A stretch of DNA of 64,000 bases from Opitutaceae bacterium (GCA_003164715.1 PLTZ01000013.1:114794-178793), one strand, 5' to 3'. Shown: positions 33,518-45,541, counted from the stretch's first letter. Notes: generated from the letters alone by a model not told the origin. Program-made: numbers and translations.

Positions 33518-33901
33518 TCAGGCGGTCAAGGCCGCGCCCGCGGCCAGCGCCCAGCCGGCGACGAGCGCAGCCCCTCCGAGGGGCGTCACGGGCCCAAGCC
33601 AGCGCGGCGCGCCCAGGGCGAGGGCGTAGAGCGAGCCCGAGAAGAGAATCGTGCCCGCGACCCAGAGGCGCGGGGCCCAGGCTGCGCACCGGCCGGGTTT
33701 TCCCGGGGAGGGCCTCATCCAGCCCGCAAATCCAAGCAGGGCCGCGGCATGCAGAAGTTGGTACCGCGACGCGGTGTCCCAGACGTCGCGGGTTCCCGCC
33801 GCCTCCAGCGCCCCCTTCAGGGCGTGCGCGCCAAAGGCCCCCAGGATGACGCCCGCCGCCCCGAGGGCGCCCGCCCATGCAAGTGCGGTGCGATGATGCA
33901 T
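33518..33901 (-). CDS. DUF423-family small membrane protein
   Basis: The ATG at 33901 gives 127 residues with four hydrophobic helices. GALGAAGVILGAFGAHALKG at the N-terminus and the middle segment WDTASRYQLLHAAALLG are the conserved blocks of DUF423 (YgdD-like) inner-membrane proteins, whose function is unknown. It is first in the DUF423, cca, GH20-like series on the minus strand and divergent from rplM. Confidence 0.88.
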   Translation of the reverse strand: MHHRTALAWAGALGAAGVILGAFGAHALKGALEAAGTRDVWDTASRYQLLHAAALLGFAGWMRPSPGKPGRCAAWAPRLWVAGTILFSGSLYALALGAPRWLGPVTPLGGAALVAGWALAAGAALTA

Positions 33902-33951
33902 GGGTCCGATCGTTGCAAATTCCAGCCCGGAACCAAGGCTCAAAACGAAGG

Positions 33952-33980
33952 TTGACACCCCTGTTTGGAACCCATGGTCT
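33952..33980 (+). promoter_or_regulatory. Probable promoter of rplM-rpsI
   Basis: A consensus -35 TTGACA (33952-33957) is followed after 17 bases by TGGTCT (33975-33980), a weak -10, with TCTAAC overlapping it. It lies 14 bases before the rplM ATG, so the leader is short. Confidence 0.5.
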
Positions 33981-33994
33981 AACCCTCTTTTCCC

Positions 33995-34423
33995 ATGAAG
34001 ACGTATCTCGCGAAGAAGGAGACAGCACAGCCCAAGTGGTATCTCGTTGATGCCGACGGGCAGGTGCTCGGCCGTCTCGCCGTCAAGCTCGCCAACATCA
34101 TCCGGGGCCGCAACAAGGCCACGTACACCGCCCATGTCGACACGGGCGACTACGTTGTGGTCGTGAACGCCGAGAAGGTCGTCCTGACCGGCAAGAAGGA
34201 GGACAAGACCGAGTACATGGCGTTCTCGGGGTTCGTCGGCGGCGAGCGCTACAGGAGCCTGCGGCAGTACCGCGAGAAGCGACCCGAGTTCGTGATCATG
34301 CACGCCGTCAAGGGCATGCTTCCGAAGAACCGGCTGGCCGCCAAGATGCTGACGAAGCTGCGCGTGTTCGCCGGGACCAAGCACCCGCACGAGGCCAACA
34401 ATCCCGTCAAGATCTCCGTCTGA
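33995..34423 (+). CDS. rplM: 50S ribosomal protein L13
   Basis: A 142-residue protein matching L13 throughout: [57 protein letters not shown] and the C-terminal [10 protein letters not shown]13 is an early-assembly protein of the large subunit. It is followed two bases later by rpsI, the near-universal bacterial order, so both are one operon. Confidence 0.98.
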   Translation: MKTYLAKKETAQPKWYLVDADGQVLGRLAVKLANIIRGRNKATYTAHVDTGDYVVVVNAEKVVLTGKKEDKTEYMAFSGFVGGERYRSLRQYREKRPEFVIMHAVKGMLPKNRLAAKMLTKLRVFAGTKHPHEANNPVKISV

Positions 34424-34425
34424 AC

Positions 34426-34824
34426 ATGAGCACCCTCGCCAACATCTTCACAGGCACAGGACGCCGCAAGACGTCGATCGCCCGCGTGCGCCTCACCGAC
34501 GGCAGCGGCAAGCTGACTGTGAACGGCCGCACGTTCGACACGTACTTCTCGCACGACAACTTCGCCAAGCAGGCCTACGCCCCCCTTCTCACGGTCGACC
34601 TTCGCGAGAAGATCGACGTGACCGTCAACGTCACGGGCGGCGGCGTCGCCGGACAGGCCGGCGCGGTGGCGCACGGGATCGCCCGGGCCCTCCAGAAGAT
34701 GAACGCCGAGCTCAGGCCCGCGCTCAAGAAGGCCGGGCACATCCGACGCGACCCCCGCGAGAAGGAACGCAAGAAGCCCGGCCAGCCGGGCGCGCGCAAG
34801 CGCTTCCAGTTCTCGAAGCGCTGA
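34426..34824 (+). CDS. rpsI: 30S ribosomal protein S9
   Basis: A 132-residue protein with S9 hallmarks: [14 protein letters not shown] at the N-terminus, [21 protein letters not shown] in the middle and the basic tail [18 protein letters not shown] whose Lys-Arg end contacts P-site tRNA. It is co-transcribed with rplM, and a terminator follows 23 bases after the stop. Confidence 0.98.
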   Translation: MSTLANIFTGTGRRKTSIARVRLTDGSGKLTVNGRTFDTYFSHDNFAKQAYAPLLTVDLREKIDVTVNVTGGGVAGQAGAVAHGIARALQKMNAELRPALKKAGHIRRDPREKERKKPGQPGARKRFQFSKR

Positions 34825-34846
34825 TCCGCATCGGGACTCGTTTTTC

Positions 34847-34881
34847 AAGGGCCGCCTTCCCGCGACGGGGGGCGGCCTTTT
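34847..34881 (+). terminator. Rho-independent terminator after rpsI
   Basis: GGCCGCC (34850-34856) pairs with GGCGGCC (34871-34877), extended by AA-G with TTT, and is followed by TTTTCATTTATT. Confidence 0.8.
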
Positions 34882-34931
34882 CATTTATTGCTTTATTTTT
34901 GAGGTGTCGGAACGGATTGTTCAAGAAACAC

Positions 34932-35957
34932 ATGAAAGTCGGAATAGTCGGCGCATCGGGTTACGCGGGCGAGACGCTCGTCAAGCTGCTCCTGGGGCAT
35001 CCCAGGGTGGAGCTGGCGGCCGTGACGTCGCGCACCCACGCCGGCAAGGCGCTCTCGCAGGTGATCCCCGCAGTCCGGGGCGTCGACCGCGGGATCCGGT
35101 TCGTGGCCTCGGACCCGGCGGCGCTCGCGGCGGGCGACATCCCGCTCTTCTTCCTCGCGCTCCCGCACGGGGCGGCGGCCGAGTTCGCCCGGGCGCTCGT
35201 GGGCGCGGGCAAGCGGGTGATCGACCTGTCTGCGGACTTCCGGGTCGCGGACCTTGCGACCCACGAGCGGTACTACGGCAAGCACGCTGCGCCCGAGCTC
35301 CTGGCGCAGGCGCGCTACGTCCTGCCGGAGCTCTCCCCGCCCGGATGGAAGGAGGCTGCGAGGATTGTCGCGTCCCCGGGCTGCTACCCCACGAGCATCC
35401 TTATCCCGCTGGTCCCGCTCCTGCGGGACAAGGTGGTCTCGCGCGAGCACATCGTCGCGAACAGCTTCAGCGGGGTGAGCGGCGCCGGCAGGAAGGTCGA
35501 CGAGGCCTACCTCTTCGTGGAGCGCATCGAGAGCGCGAAGGCCTACGGGCTCGTCATGCACCGGCACCTCTCGGAGATCGAGGAGCAGCTTGAGCTCCTG
35601 ACGGGCGCCAAGACGGTGATCCAGTTCAACCCCCACCTGGCGCCGATGCGCCACGGGATCGCCACGACGATCACGGTGCCCGCGGCGCCGGGCGCGACGG
35701 TCGAGTCGCTCTACGCCTCCTGGAGGGGCGCCTACGGGGCGGCCCCGTTCGTGCAGCTCCTGGCGAGCGGCGAGACCCCGGACACGGGCCACGTCGTCGG
35801 GACCAACCGGATCGACATGTCCGCGGTCCACGACCCGCGCACGGGCAACTTCGTCATCACCTCGGCCGAGGACAACCTCATCAAGGGGACCGCGGGCCAG
35901 GCGGTCCAGACGATGAACCTGTGGTACGGGTTCGGGGAGACCGAGGGCCTGCGCTAA
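34932..35957 (+). CDS. argC: N-acetyl-gamma-glutamyl-phosphate reductase
   Basis: The ATG at 34932 gives MKVGIVGASGYAGETLVKLL, the NADP-binding Rossmann start; 341 residues. The catalytic Cys is in ASPGCYPTSI (about residue 153). LPHGAAAEF, HRHLSEIEEQ and the end TAGQAVQTMNLWYGFGETEG are family features. It performs the third step of arginine synthesis, reducing N-acetylglutamyl phosphate to the semialdehyde. It heads the arginine cluster, convergent with argJ. Confidence 0.96.
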   Translation: MKVGIVGASGYAGETLVKLLLGHPRVELAAVTSRTHAGKALSQVIPAVRGVDRGIRFVASDPAALAAGDIPLFFLALPHGAAAEFARALVGAGKRVIDLSADFRVADLATHERYYGKHAAPELLAQARYVLPELSPPGWKEAARIVASPGCYPTSILIPLVPLLRDKVVSREHIVANSFSGVSGAGRKVDEAYLFVERIESAKAYGLVMHRHLSEIEEQLELLTGAKTVIQFNPHLAPMRHGIATTITVPAAPGATVESLYASWRGAYGAAPFVQLLASGETPDTGHVVGTNRIDMSAVHDPRTGNFVITSAEDNLIKGTAGQAVQTMNLWYGFGETEGLR

Positions 35958-35975
35958 AGAGCGCGGCCGGCCCCC

Positions 35976-37292
35976 CTAGCTCCGGTAGTCGGCGTTCTCG
36001 CTCACGTACTCGTGCGTCAGGTCGGCGCCGAGCACGACCGCGCCCGCGCCTCCGCGCCCCACGTCGATCCCGATCTCCACGCAGCGCTCGTGCGCCGGGA
36101 AGTCGACCGGCGGCGTGAAGACGCCCGCCTTGGGCGGGGCGCTCGTGTAGAGCTCGGCGGCCCGCAGGTGGGCCACGAGCGCCGACTCCTTCGACGGGTC
36201 GAGCCGGAACGCTCCGGCCGAGAAGATCTCTATCCCGCCCATGGAGATCCGCATCCGGGAGAGGTCGGCGCCGGGGGTGCGCGAGCCCACGTGCTTGCCG
36301 ATGGCCTGCACGAGCCTGCCGACGTTGGGGTCGTTGCCGGCCACCGCGCACTTGAAGAGGGGGGCGTTCACGACCGCCTTCCCGAGGGAGCGCGCCGTCT
36401 CGTAGTCCGGGGCGTTCGCGACCGACACCCGCACCACATGCCGCACGCCCTCGCCGTTGCGCACGACGTCCTCGGCCAGGTCCGCGCACACGCCCCGCAG
36501 CGCGCGCTCGAAGCCGGGGAGGTCCCGGCAGGGCGCCGCCCCCGACGAGACGAGCGCGACCGTGTCCGACGTGCTCGTGTCGCTGTCGATGCTGATCGAG
36601 TTGAACGTGGGCTCCACGGCCGAGGAGAGCATCCGGCGGAGCTCGGCGCGGGGCACCGCCAGGTCGGTCAGCAGGTACACGAGCATCGTGGCCATGTTGG
36701 GCTCGATCATCCCGGCGCCCTTGGCGATCCCGACGATGGAACCGCCCCCGACCGCGGCGCGCCGCACCTTGGGGTAGAGGTCGGTCGTGACGATCCCCTC
36801 GGCGGCCGGCAGGACCGACCCCCCGCACAGCGCGCCGACCGCCGCGGGCAGCGCCGCGAGGATCGCGTCCACGGGAAGGCCCCAGCCGATGACGCCGGTC
36901 GAACTCGGGAGGACCGCGCCCTGCGGGCAGCCAAGGAGCCGCGCGGTCTCCGCGCAGACCCGCTCCGCCGCCTCCGCGCCCCCGGGCGCGCACACATTCG
37001 AGATCTTGTTGTTGACGATGATCGCCGCCAGCGACGGCCCCGCGAGCCTCGCGCGCCCCACGATGACGGGCGCGCCGGGGAACGCGTTCTTCGTGAACAC
37101 CGCCGCGAAGTCCGGCGTGGGCCGGTCGAGCGCGATGAGCGTAAGCGTCATCCTCGCGGGCTTGGGCGCCTCCGCGGGCGTGAAGTCGAAGCGGGAGGCG
37201 CCGACGCGGAATCCCGCGGGCAGCGCGGACTGCGTGGCGAGCCACGCGCGGTGCGCCGTGCGGTCGGCGAAGGTCGTCTGTGTGCTGGACAT
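35976..37292 (-). CDS. argJ: Bifunctional ornithine acetyltransferase / N-acetylglutamate synthase
   Basis: Started at the ATG at 37292 (438 residues, MSSTQTTFADRTAHRAWL); an open stretch of 39 codons upstream has no family character. IVGIAKGAGMIEPNMATML is the self-cleavage site, where the Thr of ATML becomes the N-terminal nucleophile of the beta chain. SSTGVIGWGLPV and the end EYVSENADYRS also fit. It recycles the acetyl group from N-acetylornithine to glutamate. It lies between argC and argB but on the opposite strand, so it has its own promoter in the 175-base spacer before argB. Confidence 0.95.
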   Translation of the reverse strand: MSSTQTTFADRTAHRAWLATQSALPAGFRVGASRFDFTPAEAPKPARMTLTLIALDRPTPDFAAVFTKNAFPGAPVIVGRARLAGPSLAAIIVNNKISNVCAPGGAEAAERVCAETARLLGCPQGAVLPSSTGVIGWGLPVDAILAALPAAVGALCGGSVLPAAEGIVTTDLYPKVRRAAVGGGSIVGIAKGAGMIEPNMATMLVYLLTDLAVPRAELRRMLSSAVEPTFNSISIDSDTSTSDTVALVSSGAAPCRDLPGFERALRGVCADLAEDVVRNGEGVRHVVRVSVANAPDYETARSLGKAVVNAPLFKCAVAGNDPNVGRLVQAIGKHVGSRTPGADLSRMRISMGGIEIFSAGAFRLDPSKESALVAHLRAAELYTSAPPKAGVFTPPVDFPAHERCVEIGIDVGRGGAGAVVLGADLTHEYVSENADYRS

Positions 37293-37467
37293 GGATCGAG
37301 AACTGTGGCCGCGGAGCCCCGGTGTGAAGCCGAATATTTTCGCGGCGCGCCGCAAATTGTTGTGGAAATGCAAGCCCACGCTGTTGTAAGCATCATGTGA
37401 CCGCATCAATGACCCTCGTGCACACCAACCGATCCTCCTTCAGTCACCCGCCCCGCGCGCGGGTCCC

Positions 37468-38361
37468 GTGAGCGCGTCGATGAACGTTGCCGAGGTAACT
37501 GCGAAGGCGAAGGTCCTTCTCGAGGCGCTGCCCTACATCCAGGACTTCCGGGGATCGACCTTTGTCGTCAAGTACGGGGGCAGCTTCATGGACGACCCCG
37601 ACCCGACGGTCCGCTCGAGCGTGAGCAACGACATCGCGTTTTTGTCGGCGGCGGGGATCAACGTCGTCGTGGTGCACGGGGGCGGCAAGGCGATCACGCG
37701 GGCCATGGAGGCGTCGGGCCTCAAGGCGTCCTTCGTGAAGGGGCTTAGGGTCACGGACGAGGCGACGATAGCGATCGTCAAGAAGACGCTCGACGAGACC
37801 GTGAACCGCGAGGTCTGCGAGGCGCTGGCGGCCGCCAAGGCGAGGCCCAAGGGGCTTCCCGGCGACACGGTGCTCGTGTGCCAGAAGCTCGAGAAGGACG
37901 AGGAGGGCGAGGCGATCGACCTCGGGTTCGTGGGCGAGGTGACGGAGGTGAAGGTGAAGCTCATCAAGAAGGAGATTGCCGACGGCTTCATCCCGGTCAT
38001 CTCCCCGGTCGCCGAGGGCTACGACGGAAAGCCCTACAACGTGAACGCCGACCTTGTTGCGGGGCGGGTCGCCAGCGCGCTCAGGGCCCGCAGGCTTTTC
38101 TACATGAGCGACGTGCCCGGGCTCCTCTCGGCGCCGCCGGACCCCGAGTCACTCATCTCGACCCTCAAGATAAGCCAGGTCGACGAGCTTAGGAAGTCGG
38201 GCGTGATCAACAAGGGCATGCGCCCGAAGGTGGCGAGCGCCGTGCGCGCCCTCGAGGAGGGGGTCCAGCGCGTCCACCTGATCGACGGGCGCCTGCCGCA
38301 CAGTCTCCTTCTCGAGATCTTCACGGACAAGGGCATCGGCACCGAGATCATCCATGGCTGA
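37468..38361 (+). CDS. argB: Acetylglutamate kinase
   Basis: A GTG at 37468 gives 297 residues; an ATG at 37480 is equally possible. Kinase motifs are clear: [11 protein letters not shown] (Lys and Gly loop), [15 protein letters not shown], and [16 protein letters not shown] for substrate and ATP binding; [11 protein letters not shown] follows. It phosphorylates N-acetylglutamate, the second step of the pathway and usual target of arginine feedback. The length and N-terminal helix ([18 protein letters not shown]) are those of hexameric, arginine-sensitive enzymes. Its stop overlaps argD by eight bases. Confidence 0.95.
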   Translation: MSASMNVAEVTAKAKVLLEALPYIQDFRGSTFVVKYGGSFMDDPDPTVRSSVSNDIAFLSAAGINVVVVHGGGKAITRAMEASGLKASFVKGLRVTDEATIAIVKKTLDETVNREVCEALAAAKARPKGLPGDTVLVCQKLEKDEEGEAIDLGFVGEVTEVKVKLIKKEIADGFIPVISPVAEGYDGKPYNVNADLVAGRVASALRARRLFYMSDVPGLLSAPPDPESLISTLKISQVDELRKSGVINKGMRPKVASAVRALEEGVQRVHLIDGRLPHSLLLEIFTDKGIGTEIIHG

Positions 38362-39571
38362 GTCGCCCTCACTTATCCGCTCGAGCGCGGCCGAGCTGTA
38401 TGACGCCCACGTGCTCAGGAACTACCCCCGGGCCCCGGTGACGCTTGTGCGCGGGAAGGGGACGAGCGTGTGGGACGACCAGGGCAGGGCCTACCTCGAC
38501 TTCTCGTCGGGGATCGCCGTCACCTCGCTCGGGCACTGCCATCCGCACTGGGTGGCCGCGGTCCAGCGGCAGGCGGCCGAGCTCATCCACACGAGCAACC
38601 TCTTCCGGCACCCGAACCAGGGCGAGCTCGCGCGCCGGCTCGTGGGGTACGCCGGCCCGGGCCGGGTCTTCTTCTGCAACAGCGGGGCGGAGGCCGACGA
38701 GGCGATGATCAAGCTCTCAAGGCTCCACGGCGTCCGCAAGTCCGGCGTCGAGGGCAAGTGCATCAAGGTCATCTGCGCCAAGAACTCGTTTCACGGCCGG
38801 ATGTTCGGCGGGATGAGCGCCACCCCGAAGGAGAGCGTCCAGAAGGGGTTCCGGCCGCTGGTCCCGGGCTTCGTGTTCGGCGAACTGAACAACCTGGCGA
38901 GCTTCGAAAGGCTCATCGACGCCGACACGTCCGCGATCTTCGTCGAGACGATCCAGGGGGACGGCGGGATCAACCCGTGCACGAGCGAGTTCCTGGTCGG
39001 CCTGCGCAGGCTCTGCGACGAGAACAACCTGCTGCTCCTGATGGACGAGGTGCAGTGCGGCGTCGGCAGGACCGGGCGCTTCTTCGCCTTCGAGCACGCG
39101 GGGATCCGCGCGGACGCCGTCGCCATGGCCAAGGGGCTCGGGGGCGGCTTCCCGATCGGCGCCATGTGGGTGGGCGAGGGCGCGGCGGACCTTTTCCAGC
39201 CGGGGATGCACGGGTCGACGTTCGGCGGCACCCCGCTGGCGTGCGCGGCGGCGCTGGCGGTCCTGGACGTCATCGAGCGCGAGGGCCTGCTGGCGCACGT
39301 CTCGCGCGCGAGCGTGCCCTGGATCGCGGAGCTTAGGAGGATGGCGGCGGACTACCCACGGCACGTGCTCGAGGTCCGGGGCTTGGGCTTCCTGGTCGGC
39401 GTTCAGATGGCGTCGGACTCGGCGCCCTACGCCGCGGCGCTTCGCGAGAGGGGCCTCCTGACGGCGCTTGCCGGGGTCAACGTGATCCGCCTGCTGCCGC
39501 CGCTCAACGCGTCCGAGGCGGAGCTGGCCCGCTCGGTCGCCCTCTTCAGGGAGGTCCTCTCCGCCCGCTGA
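38354..39571 (+). CDS. argD: Acetylornithine aminotransferase
   Basis: A 405-residue class III aminotransferase. The PLP-binding Lys is near residue 260 in [16 protein letters not shown], and [32 protein letters not shown] and [16 protein letters not shown] are the standard blocks. It converts N-acetylglutamate semialdehyde to N-acetylornithine and in many bacteria also serves lysine synthesis. It overlaps argB, so the two are translationally coupled. An inverted repeat GGCCCC-TTTT-GGGGCC follows its stop, but without a T-run. Confidence 0.95.
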   Translation: MAESPSLIRSSAAELYDAHVLRNYPRAPVTLVRGKGTSVWDDQGRAYLDFSSGIAVTSLGHCHPHWVAAVQRQAAELIHTSNLFRHPNQGELARRLVGYAGPGRVFFCNSGAEADEAMIKLSRLHGVRKSGVEGKCIKVICAKNSFHGRMFGGMSATPKESVQKGFRPLVPGFVFGELNNLASFERLIDADTSAIFVETIQGDGGINPCTSEFLVGLRRLCDENNLLLLMDEVQCGVGRTGRFFAFEHAGIRADAVAMAKGLGGGFPIGAMWVGEGAADLFQPGMHGSTFGGTPLACAAALAVLDVIEREGLLAHVSRASVPWIAELRRMAADYPRHVLEVRGLGFLVGVQMASDSAPYAAALRERGLLTALAGVNVIRLLPPLNASEAELARSVALFREVLSAR

Positions 39572-39658
39572 CAGCGGGCCCCTTTTGGGGCCGGCGGCCG
39601 TCCCCACTTTCCTCTCGTCGGGGGGGGCCCGATCCGCTAGGGGTATCCGCTTCATTCG

Positions 39659-40678
39659 ATGAAGCACTTCCTCAAGGAGACGGACCTGGCACCCAGCGAA
39701 CTGGGCAAGGTTTTCTCGCTTGCCCGCGACTTAAAGCGGACAAGGGGGCGCCGGGCCCCAAGGGTGCTCGACGGCCAGACCTGGGCCCTCATCTTCGCCA
39801 AGTCGAGCACACGCACCCGGGTCTCCTTCGAGGTGGGGATCAACGAGTTGGGCGGACATGCGCTCTACCTTAACAAGCATGACATCCAGCTGGGGCGCGG
39901 GGAGTCAATCGAGGACACGGCGCGCGTCCTCTCGCGCTTCGTCCACGGCATCGTCATCCGGACGTACGACCATTCCGAGGTGGAGCGCCTTGCGGCCGCG
40001 GCCACGGTCCCCGTGGTGAACGGGCTCACGGACTTCCTGCACCCCTGCCAGATCTATGCCGACGCGTTCAGCGCCGCCGAGCGCTGGGCCGGCCCGAAGG
40101 GCGACCTCGTGGCCGCGCTCAGGGGCCGCAAGATCGCGTTCCTTGGCGACACGAGCTTCAACATGGCGAACTCCTGGATCCTCGGGGCGAGCCTGTTCGG
40201 CATGAGAATCTCGCTCGCGGGCCCGAAGGGGTTCGAGCCCAAGGCGCACATCAGGGCGCAGCTGGCATCCGAGGGCCGGCCGGCCGACTTCGAGTTCACG
40301 ACCGACCCCATGAGGGCGGTCGCGGGCGCCGACATCGTCTACACGGACGTCTGGGCGAGCATGGGGCAGGAGGGCGAGGCCCGCGCCAGGACCGAGCGGA
40401 TGCGCCCGTACGCCGTCACGGCCCGCCTGTTCGCAGCCGCCAAGCCCGACGCCCTCTTCATGCACTGCCTGCCGGCGCACGCGGGCGAGGAGGTTGAGCA
40501 GGCCGTGCTCGACAATCCGCGCTCGATCATCTTCGACGAGGCCGAGAACCGGCTCCACGTCCAGAAGGCCCTCATCTGCCTCCTGGCTCAGCCCTCGGCC
40601 AGCGTGCGCAAGCCGAGGAGCGCGTCCTCGACGCGCGAAAAGACGGGCAGCCCCTCGCAGGCGAAGGCCTCCCGGTAG
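39659..40678 (+). CDS. argF: Ornithine carbamoyltransferase
   Basis: A 339-residue protein with the carbamoyl-phosphate loop FAKSSTRTRVSFE (about 49-61), DFLHPCQIYAD for the active site and FMHCLPAHAGEEV for the ornithine-binding Cys-Leu-Pro. The natural end of the family comes around HVQKALICLLAQ (about residue 312). The reading frame continues for about 28 low-complexity residues, running 91 bases into the convergent acyl-CoA synthetase gene, as if the original stop was lost. It makes citrulline; argG at 51.9 kb performs the next step. Confidence 0.94.
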   Translation: MKHFLKETDLAPSELGKVFSLARDLKRTRGRRAPRVLDGQTWALIFAKSSTRTRVSFEVGINELGGHALYLNKHDIQLGRGESIEDTARVLSRFVHGIVIRTYDHSEVERLAAAATVPVVNGLTDFLHPCQIYADAFSAAERWAGPKGDLVAALRGRKIAFLGDTSFNMANSWILGASLFGMRISLAGPKGFEPKAHIRAQLASEGRPADFEFTTDPMRAVAGADIVYTDVWASMGQEGEARARTERMRPYAVTARLFAAAKPDALFMHCLPAHAGEEVEQAVLDNPRSIIFDEAENRLHVQKALICLLAQPSASVRKPRSASSTREKTGSPSQAKASR

Positions 40679-42713
40679 GGCTCGTAGTCGGGGCCCGCGT
40701 CCACGGCGATCCCTATGGGCTTGCCGGTCGAGGAGGAGAGGCCCGCCAGCCTGCGGGCGAACGCCCCGCTTGCGGGGCCTTCCGTCGCGAGGCTGCGCGT
40801 GAACGGCACGAGGCCGAGGACAAGGACGCCCGCGTCCTCGCGAAGGAGGATCTCGGCGGCCTTCAGGTAGGCCGACTCCGAGGCCATGGGCGTGAGGTCG
40901 AGCGGCAGCCTGGCGGGGACTAGGCCCGCCAGGCCCTCAGCCTCGAGCATCTCGCCAAGCGCCCGGTGTGCCGCGGCGCCGAGGCGGGCGGCGGGCGGCC
41001 GGGACTGGAGCGTGTCGCTGGCGTTGACCGACTCGAAGCCGGCGTTGGTGACAAGCGCGACCGGGCCCGGGCCGATGCGGGGGTACGACGCGAGCCACTC
41101 GAGCGCGGCGTCAAAGCCCGCGATCGAATCGGAGAAGCGTACTGCCGCCCGGCCCAGGAGCGCGCGCTCAAGGTCGGCCTCGCCCGCGATCGCGCCCGTG
41201 TGGCTTGCGGCCGAGGATTGCCCGGCGGCCGTCCTGGCGCCGCGGTGCAGGAGGAGGGTGACCCCCTTCTCGCGCAGCCGCAGCGCCGCGCCGAGCGTGG
41301 CCGCCAGCTCCCCGGCCCTGAAGCCCTCGACGTAGGCGGCGACCGCGCGGCAGCCGGGGTCCGGGACGAGGGCCTCCAGGTAGTCGGACAGGGCGACGTC
41401 GATCTCGTTGCCAAGCGAGGCGCCGAGTCGAAGGCGCAGGTGGCGGTGGCGCGACAGCCGGGACAGGAGAAGGGCGCCGCTCTGCCCGAGCAGGACAAGG
41501 GAGCCCTCGCCGGGAGGAAGCGGCGGGACCTTCTCCCGGGGGATGAAGGTGGTGTCCAGGCCGAGGGCGGGCACCCAGTGCCCGAGGAAGTTGGGCCCGA
41601 GGATTGCGGGTGTCCACCGGCCGGCCTCGCGGGCCGAGCGGAGCTCGGCCGCGAGCCGGTGGCCAAGACCCGCGCTGTCGGCGCCGTCCCCGAACCCCCC
41701 CGAGACAAGCGCCACGGCCCGCGCGCCGCCTGCCTGCGCGATCAGTTCCGAGACGGTCTGGGCCGCGGCCGCGGCGGGAAGCGCCAGGATCAGGAGGTCT
41801 ACGGGGGCCGCCGCGAGCGCGGCGATACTGGGCACGCACGGCACCCCCCCCAGGGTCTCCTGGCCGGGCTTGACGACCGCGATCCTTCCGTCGAGCGAGG
41901 GGCAGCGCCGCAGGTTGGCAAGGATGGTGCGGCCCACGCCCTCGTCGCGCGAGGACACTCCGGCGACGGCGACGCTGCCGGGCGCCATGACGGCGCCGAG
42001 GAAGCCCGCGGGCGACGGCACCCTGGGGGGCGGGGGCGGGGCCCGGCGCCCGACGGCGTCAAGCGTCACCGGCCTTCCGTCGGACCCGATGGCGACCGGG
42101 TTCATCTCGAGGAGCGAGACGCCCTCGGCGTCGGCAACCTGCGCCAGGCGCCAGAGCGCCTCCAGGAATTCCCCGAGCGTGGCCTCCGTGGCCAGGGGCT
42201 TCGTGCCCCGCAGGCAGCCGAGCCACACCCGGCCCAGGAGATGCGCCTTGAGCTCCTCCAGGGCGGCGGCCGGCGTCAGGAGCGCGAGCGGCCACCGCAG
42301 CACCGGCGCCATGGCGGCGAGCGCCTCCGCCTGCACGCCCCCGAGCCCCATGAGGGCGATCCATCCCGCCTCGTGCCGCATGAGGGAGACCAGCCCCTCC
42401 GACGGCAGGCCCTCGGCCCGAGCCGCGCTCACCCGCTCGCAGACGAGCGCCCCGATCCAGCGGCGGCCCGCCGCCTCCACCCGCTCCCGCATGGCCGAGG
42501 ACTCGGCGGCGACGGCGGCCTCGTCGTAGGCCATGAACCTGACGGCGCCCAGCTCCGACTTGTGCCAGAGCTCCTCGCCGAGCCCCTTCACGACAACCTG
42601 GCGGCCGGGGGCGAAGGGGGCAGAGGCGCCGGCAAACGCGTGGAGCGGGGTGCGGATGCCCGCCAGGGCCAGCATCCGGTAGGCCTCGGCCTCGCTGACA
42701 AAGGGCGGCCGGC

Positions 42714-42717
<4 letters not shown>
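40588..42717 (-). CDS. ADP-forming acyl-CoA synthetase (ATP-grasp plus CoA-binding subunits fused)
   Basis: A 709-residue protein. Residues about 1-225 form an ATP-grasp domain (VVVKGLGEELWHKSELGAVR, VSLLEMNPVAI), followed by a CoA-binding Rossmann domain (FLGAVMAPGSVAVAGVSSRD, about 235-355) and succinyl-CoA ligase-like domains. SSAASHTGAIAGE (about 505) holds the phosphohistidine of this superfamily. These enzymes convert an acyl-CoA plus ADP and phosphate to acid, CoA and ATP. The start overlaps the stop of the oxidoreductase beta-gamma gene by four bases, so it is the third gene of that operon and should use its product. The 3' end overlaps argF on the other strand. Confidence 0.88.
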
Positions 42718-44134
<1,417 letters not shown>

Positions 44135-44138
<4 letters not shown>

Positions 44139-45541
44139 ACGCGCACCTCCTGGGTCTCGCGTATGCCCGCGAGGATCTCGGACTGCTGGGGGAGGATACC
44201 GCCCAGGCGGCGCACGCTCGTGATGGGGGGCGGCGTGATGCCGGCGTGGCTGAGCGCGAGGCGCATCTCGTCCTCGAGCTGCCCCGGGCTCGCCTCGACG
44301 ACCACGAGGTGGTCGACGTGCGGCAGCGCCTCCTTGAGGGCGTCGATCGGGAACGGCCAGATCGTGACCGGCCGGAAGAGCCCGGCCGCGATCCCCTGCT
44401 CGCGGGCCGTCTCCACCGCTCCCTTGGCCATGCGGGCGGGCGTGTTGCACGCGACCACCAGGACGCGGGCATCCTCGCAGCGGTAGGGATCCGCGCGCTG
44501 CTCGTCGGCGCCGATCGCCGCGTACTTGGCCTCGAGCCGGAGGTTGTGCGCCTCCAGGTCCTCCTCCGCGAGGTAGATCGAGCAGATCAGGTTGGTGCGG
44601 TGCGCGCGGTCCCCCCACACGCTCCAGGCGGGCAGGCCCGGCCTGAGCATGCGCGCGGGCAGCCTCACCGCCCCGGTCATCTGCCCGAGGTATCCGTCCC
44701 CGAGGACCACGACGGGGTTGCGGTAGCGGAAGCTGAGCGCGAAGGCCTCCATCGTCAGGTCGAGCATCTCCTGCGGCGTGCTGGGGGCGAGGACCAGCGC
44801 GTGCGTGTTGCCGTGGCCGAGGCCGCGGCAGGCGAGCTTGATGTCGGCCTGCTCGGGGCCGATGTTGCCGAGGCCCGGGCCGCCCCTCATGATGTTCACG
44901 AAGACCCCGGGGACCTCCGCCCCGATCATGTAGCTGATCCCCTCGAGCATGAGGCTGAAGCCCGGGCTGCTCGTGAAGGTCATCGACGGGAGGCCGGCGG
45001 CGCCCGCCCCGTACATCATGTTGACCGCGGCCACCTCGCTCACCGCCTGCACGAAGGCGCCCCCGAGCTTGGGGAGCATCTTGGCCATGAGCTCGGCGCC
45101 CTCGGTGCTCGGCGTGATGGGGTATCCGAAGACGTGGCGGCAGCCCGCCAGCACCGCGCCTATGGCCGAGGCGTAGGTTCCCTTGATGACCAGCGCCTGG
45201 CAGTCCTCGAGCGCGATCGCCTCCGCGGGCTGGTCGCGCGACGGCGGGCCGTCCACGACCTTCTCGCCAAAGAGCTCGGTCGGGTCCTTGAGGCAGTAGG
45301 CCTCCGCGGCGTGCGCGACCTCGGATTCGGGCCGAAGCCCAAAGGGCTCGGGACAGGCGCCGATGCACAGTCCGCAGCCGTTGCACGCGTCGAGCCGGAG
45401 CTCGACCGGGATCAGGCCCGTGCCGGGGAAGACCGCCGTGCCGGGGGCGATGCAGCCCTTGGGACACACCTCCACGCACCGTAGGCAGCCCTTGCAGTAT
45501 GCGGGCTCAAGGAAGGGGCGATCACGGGCCGTGGCCGGCAT
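44135..45541 (-). CDS. 2-oxoacid:ferredoxin oxidoreductase, fused ferredoxin (delta) and alpha subunits
   Basis: Started at the ATG at 45541 (468 residues, MPATARDRPFLEPAYCKGC); a GTG at 45571 is in frame. Residues about 14-65 hold two 4Fe-4S motifs, CKGCLRCVEVCPKGC and CNGCGLCIGACPEP. The alpha domain follows (LVIKGTYASAIGAVLAGCRH, GAELMAKMLPKLGG, MTFTSSPGFSLMLEGISYMI), and the last third is the C-terminal alpha domain (VVVEASPGQLEDEMRLAL). It accepts substrate and, with the beta-gamma product, forms the full enzyme. It is first in a tight operon with that gene and the ADP-forming synthetase. Confidence 0.9.

Noticed and set aside
36012..37400. A 462-codon plus-strand frame opposite argJ
   Set aside because: argJ is fully conserved on the minus strand; the opposite frame is rich in His, Arg and Asp with no recognisable domain.
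39574..39600. Terminator after argD (GGCCCC-TTTT-GGGGCC)
   Set aside because: The stem is short and no T-run follows; kept only as a note in the argD entry.
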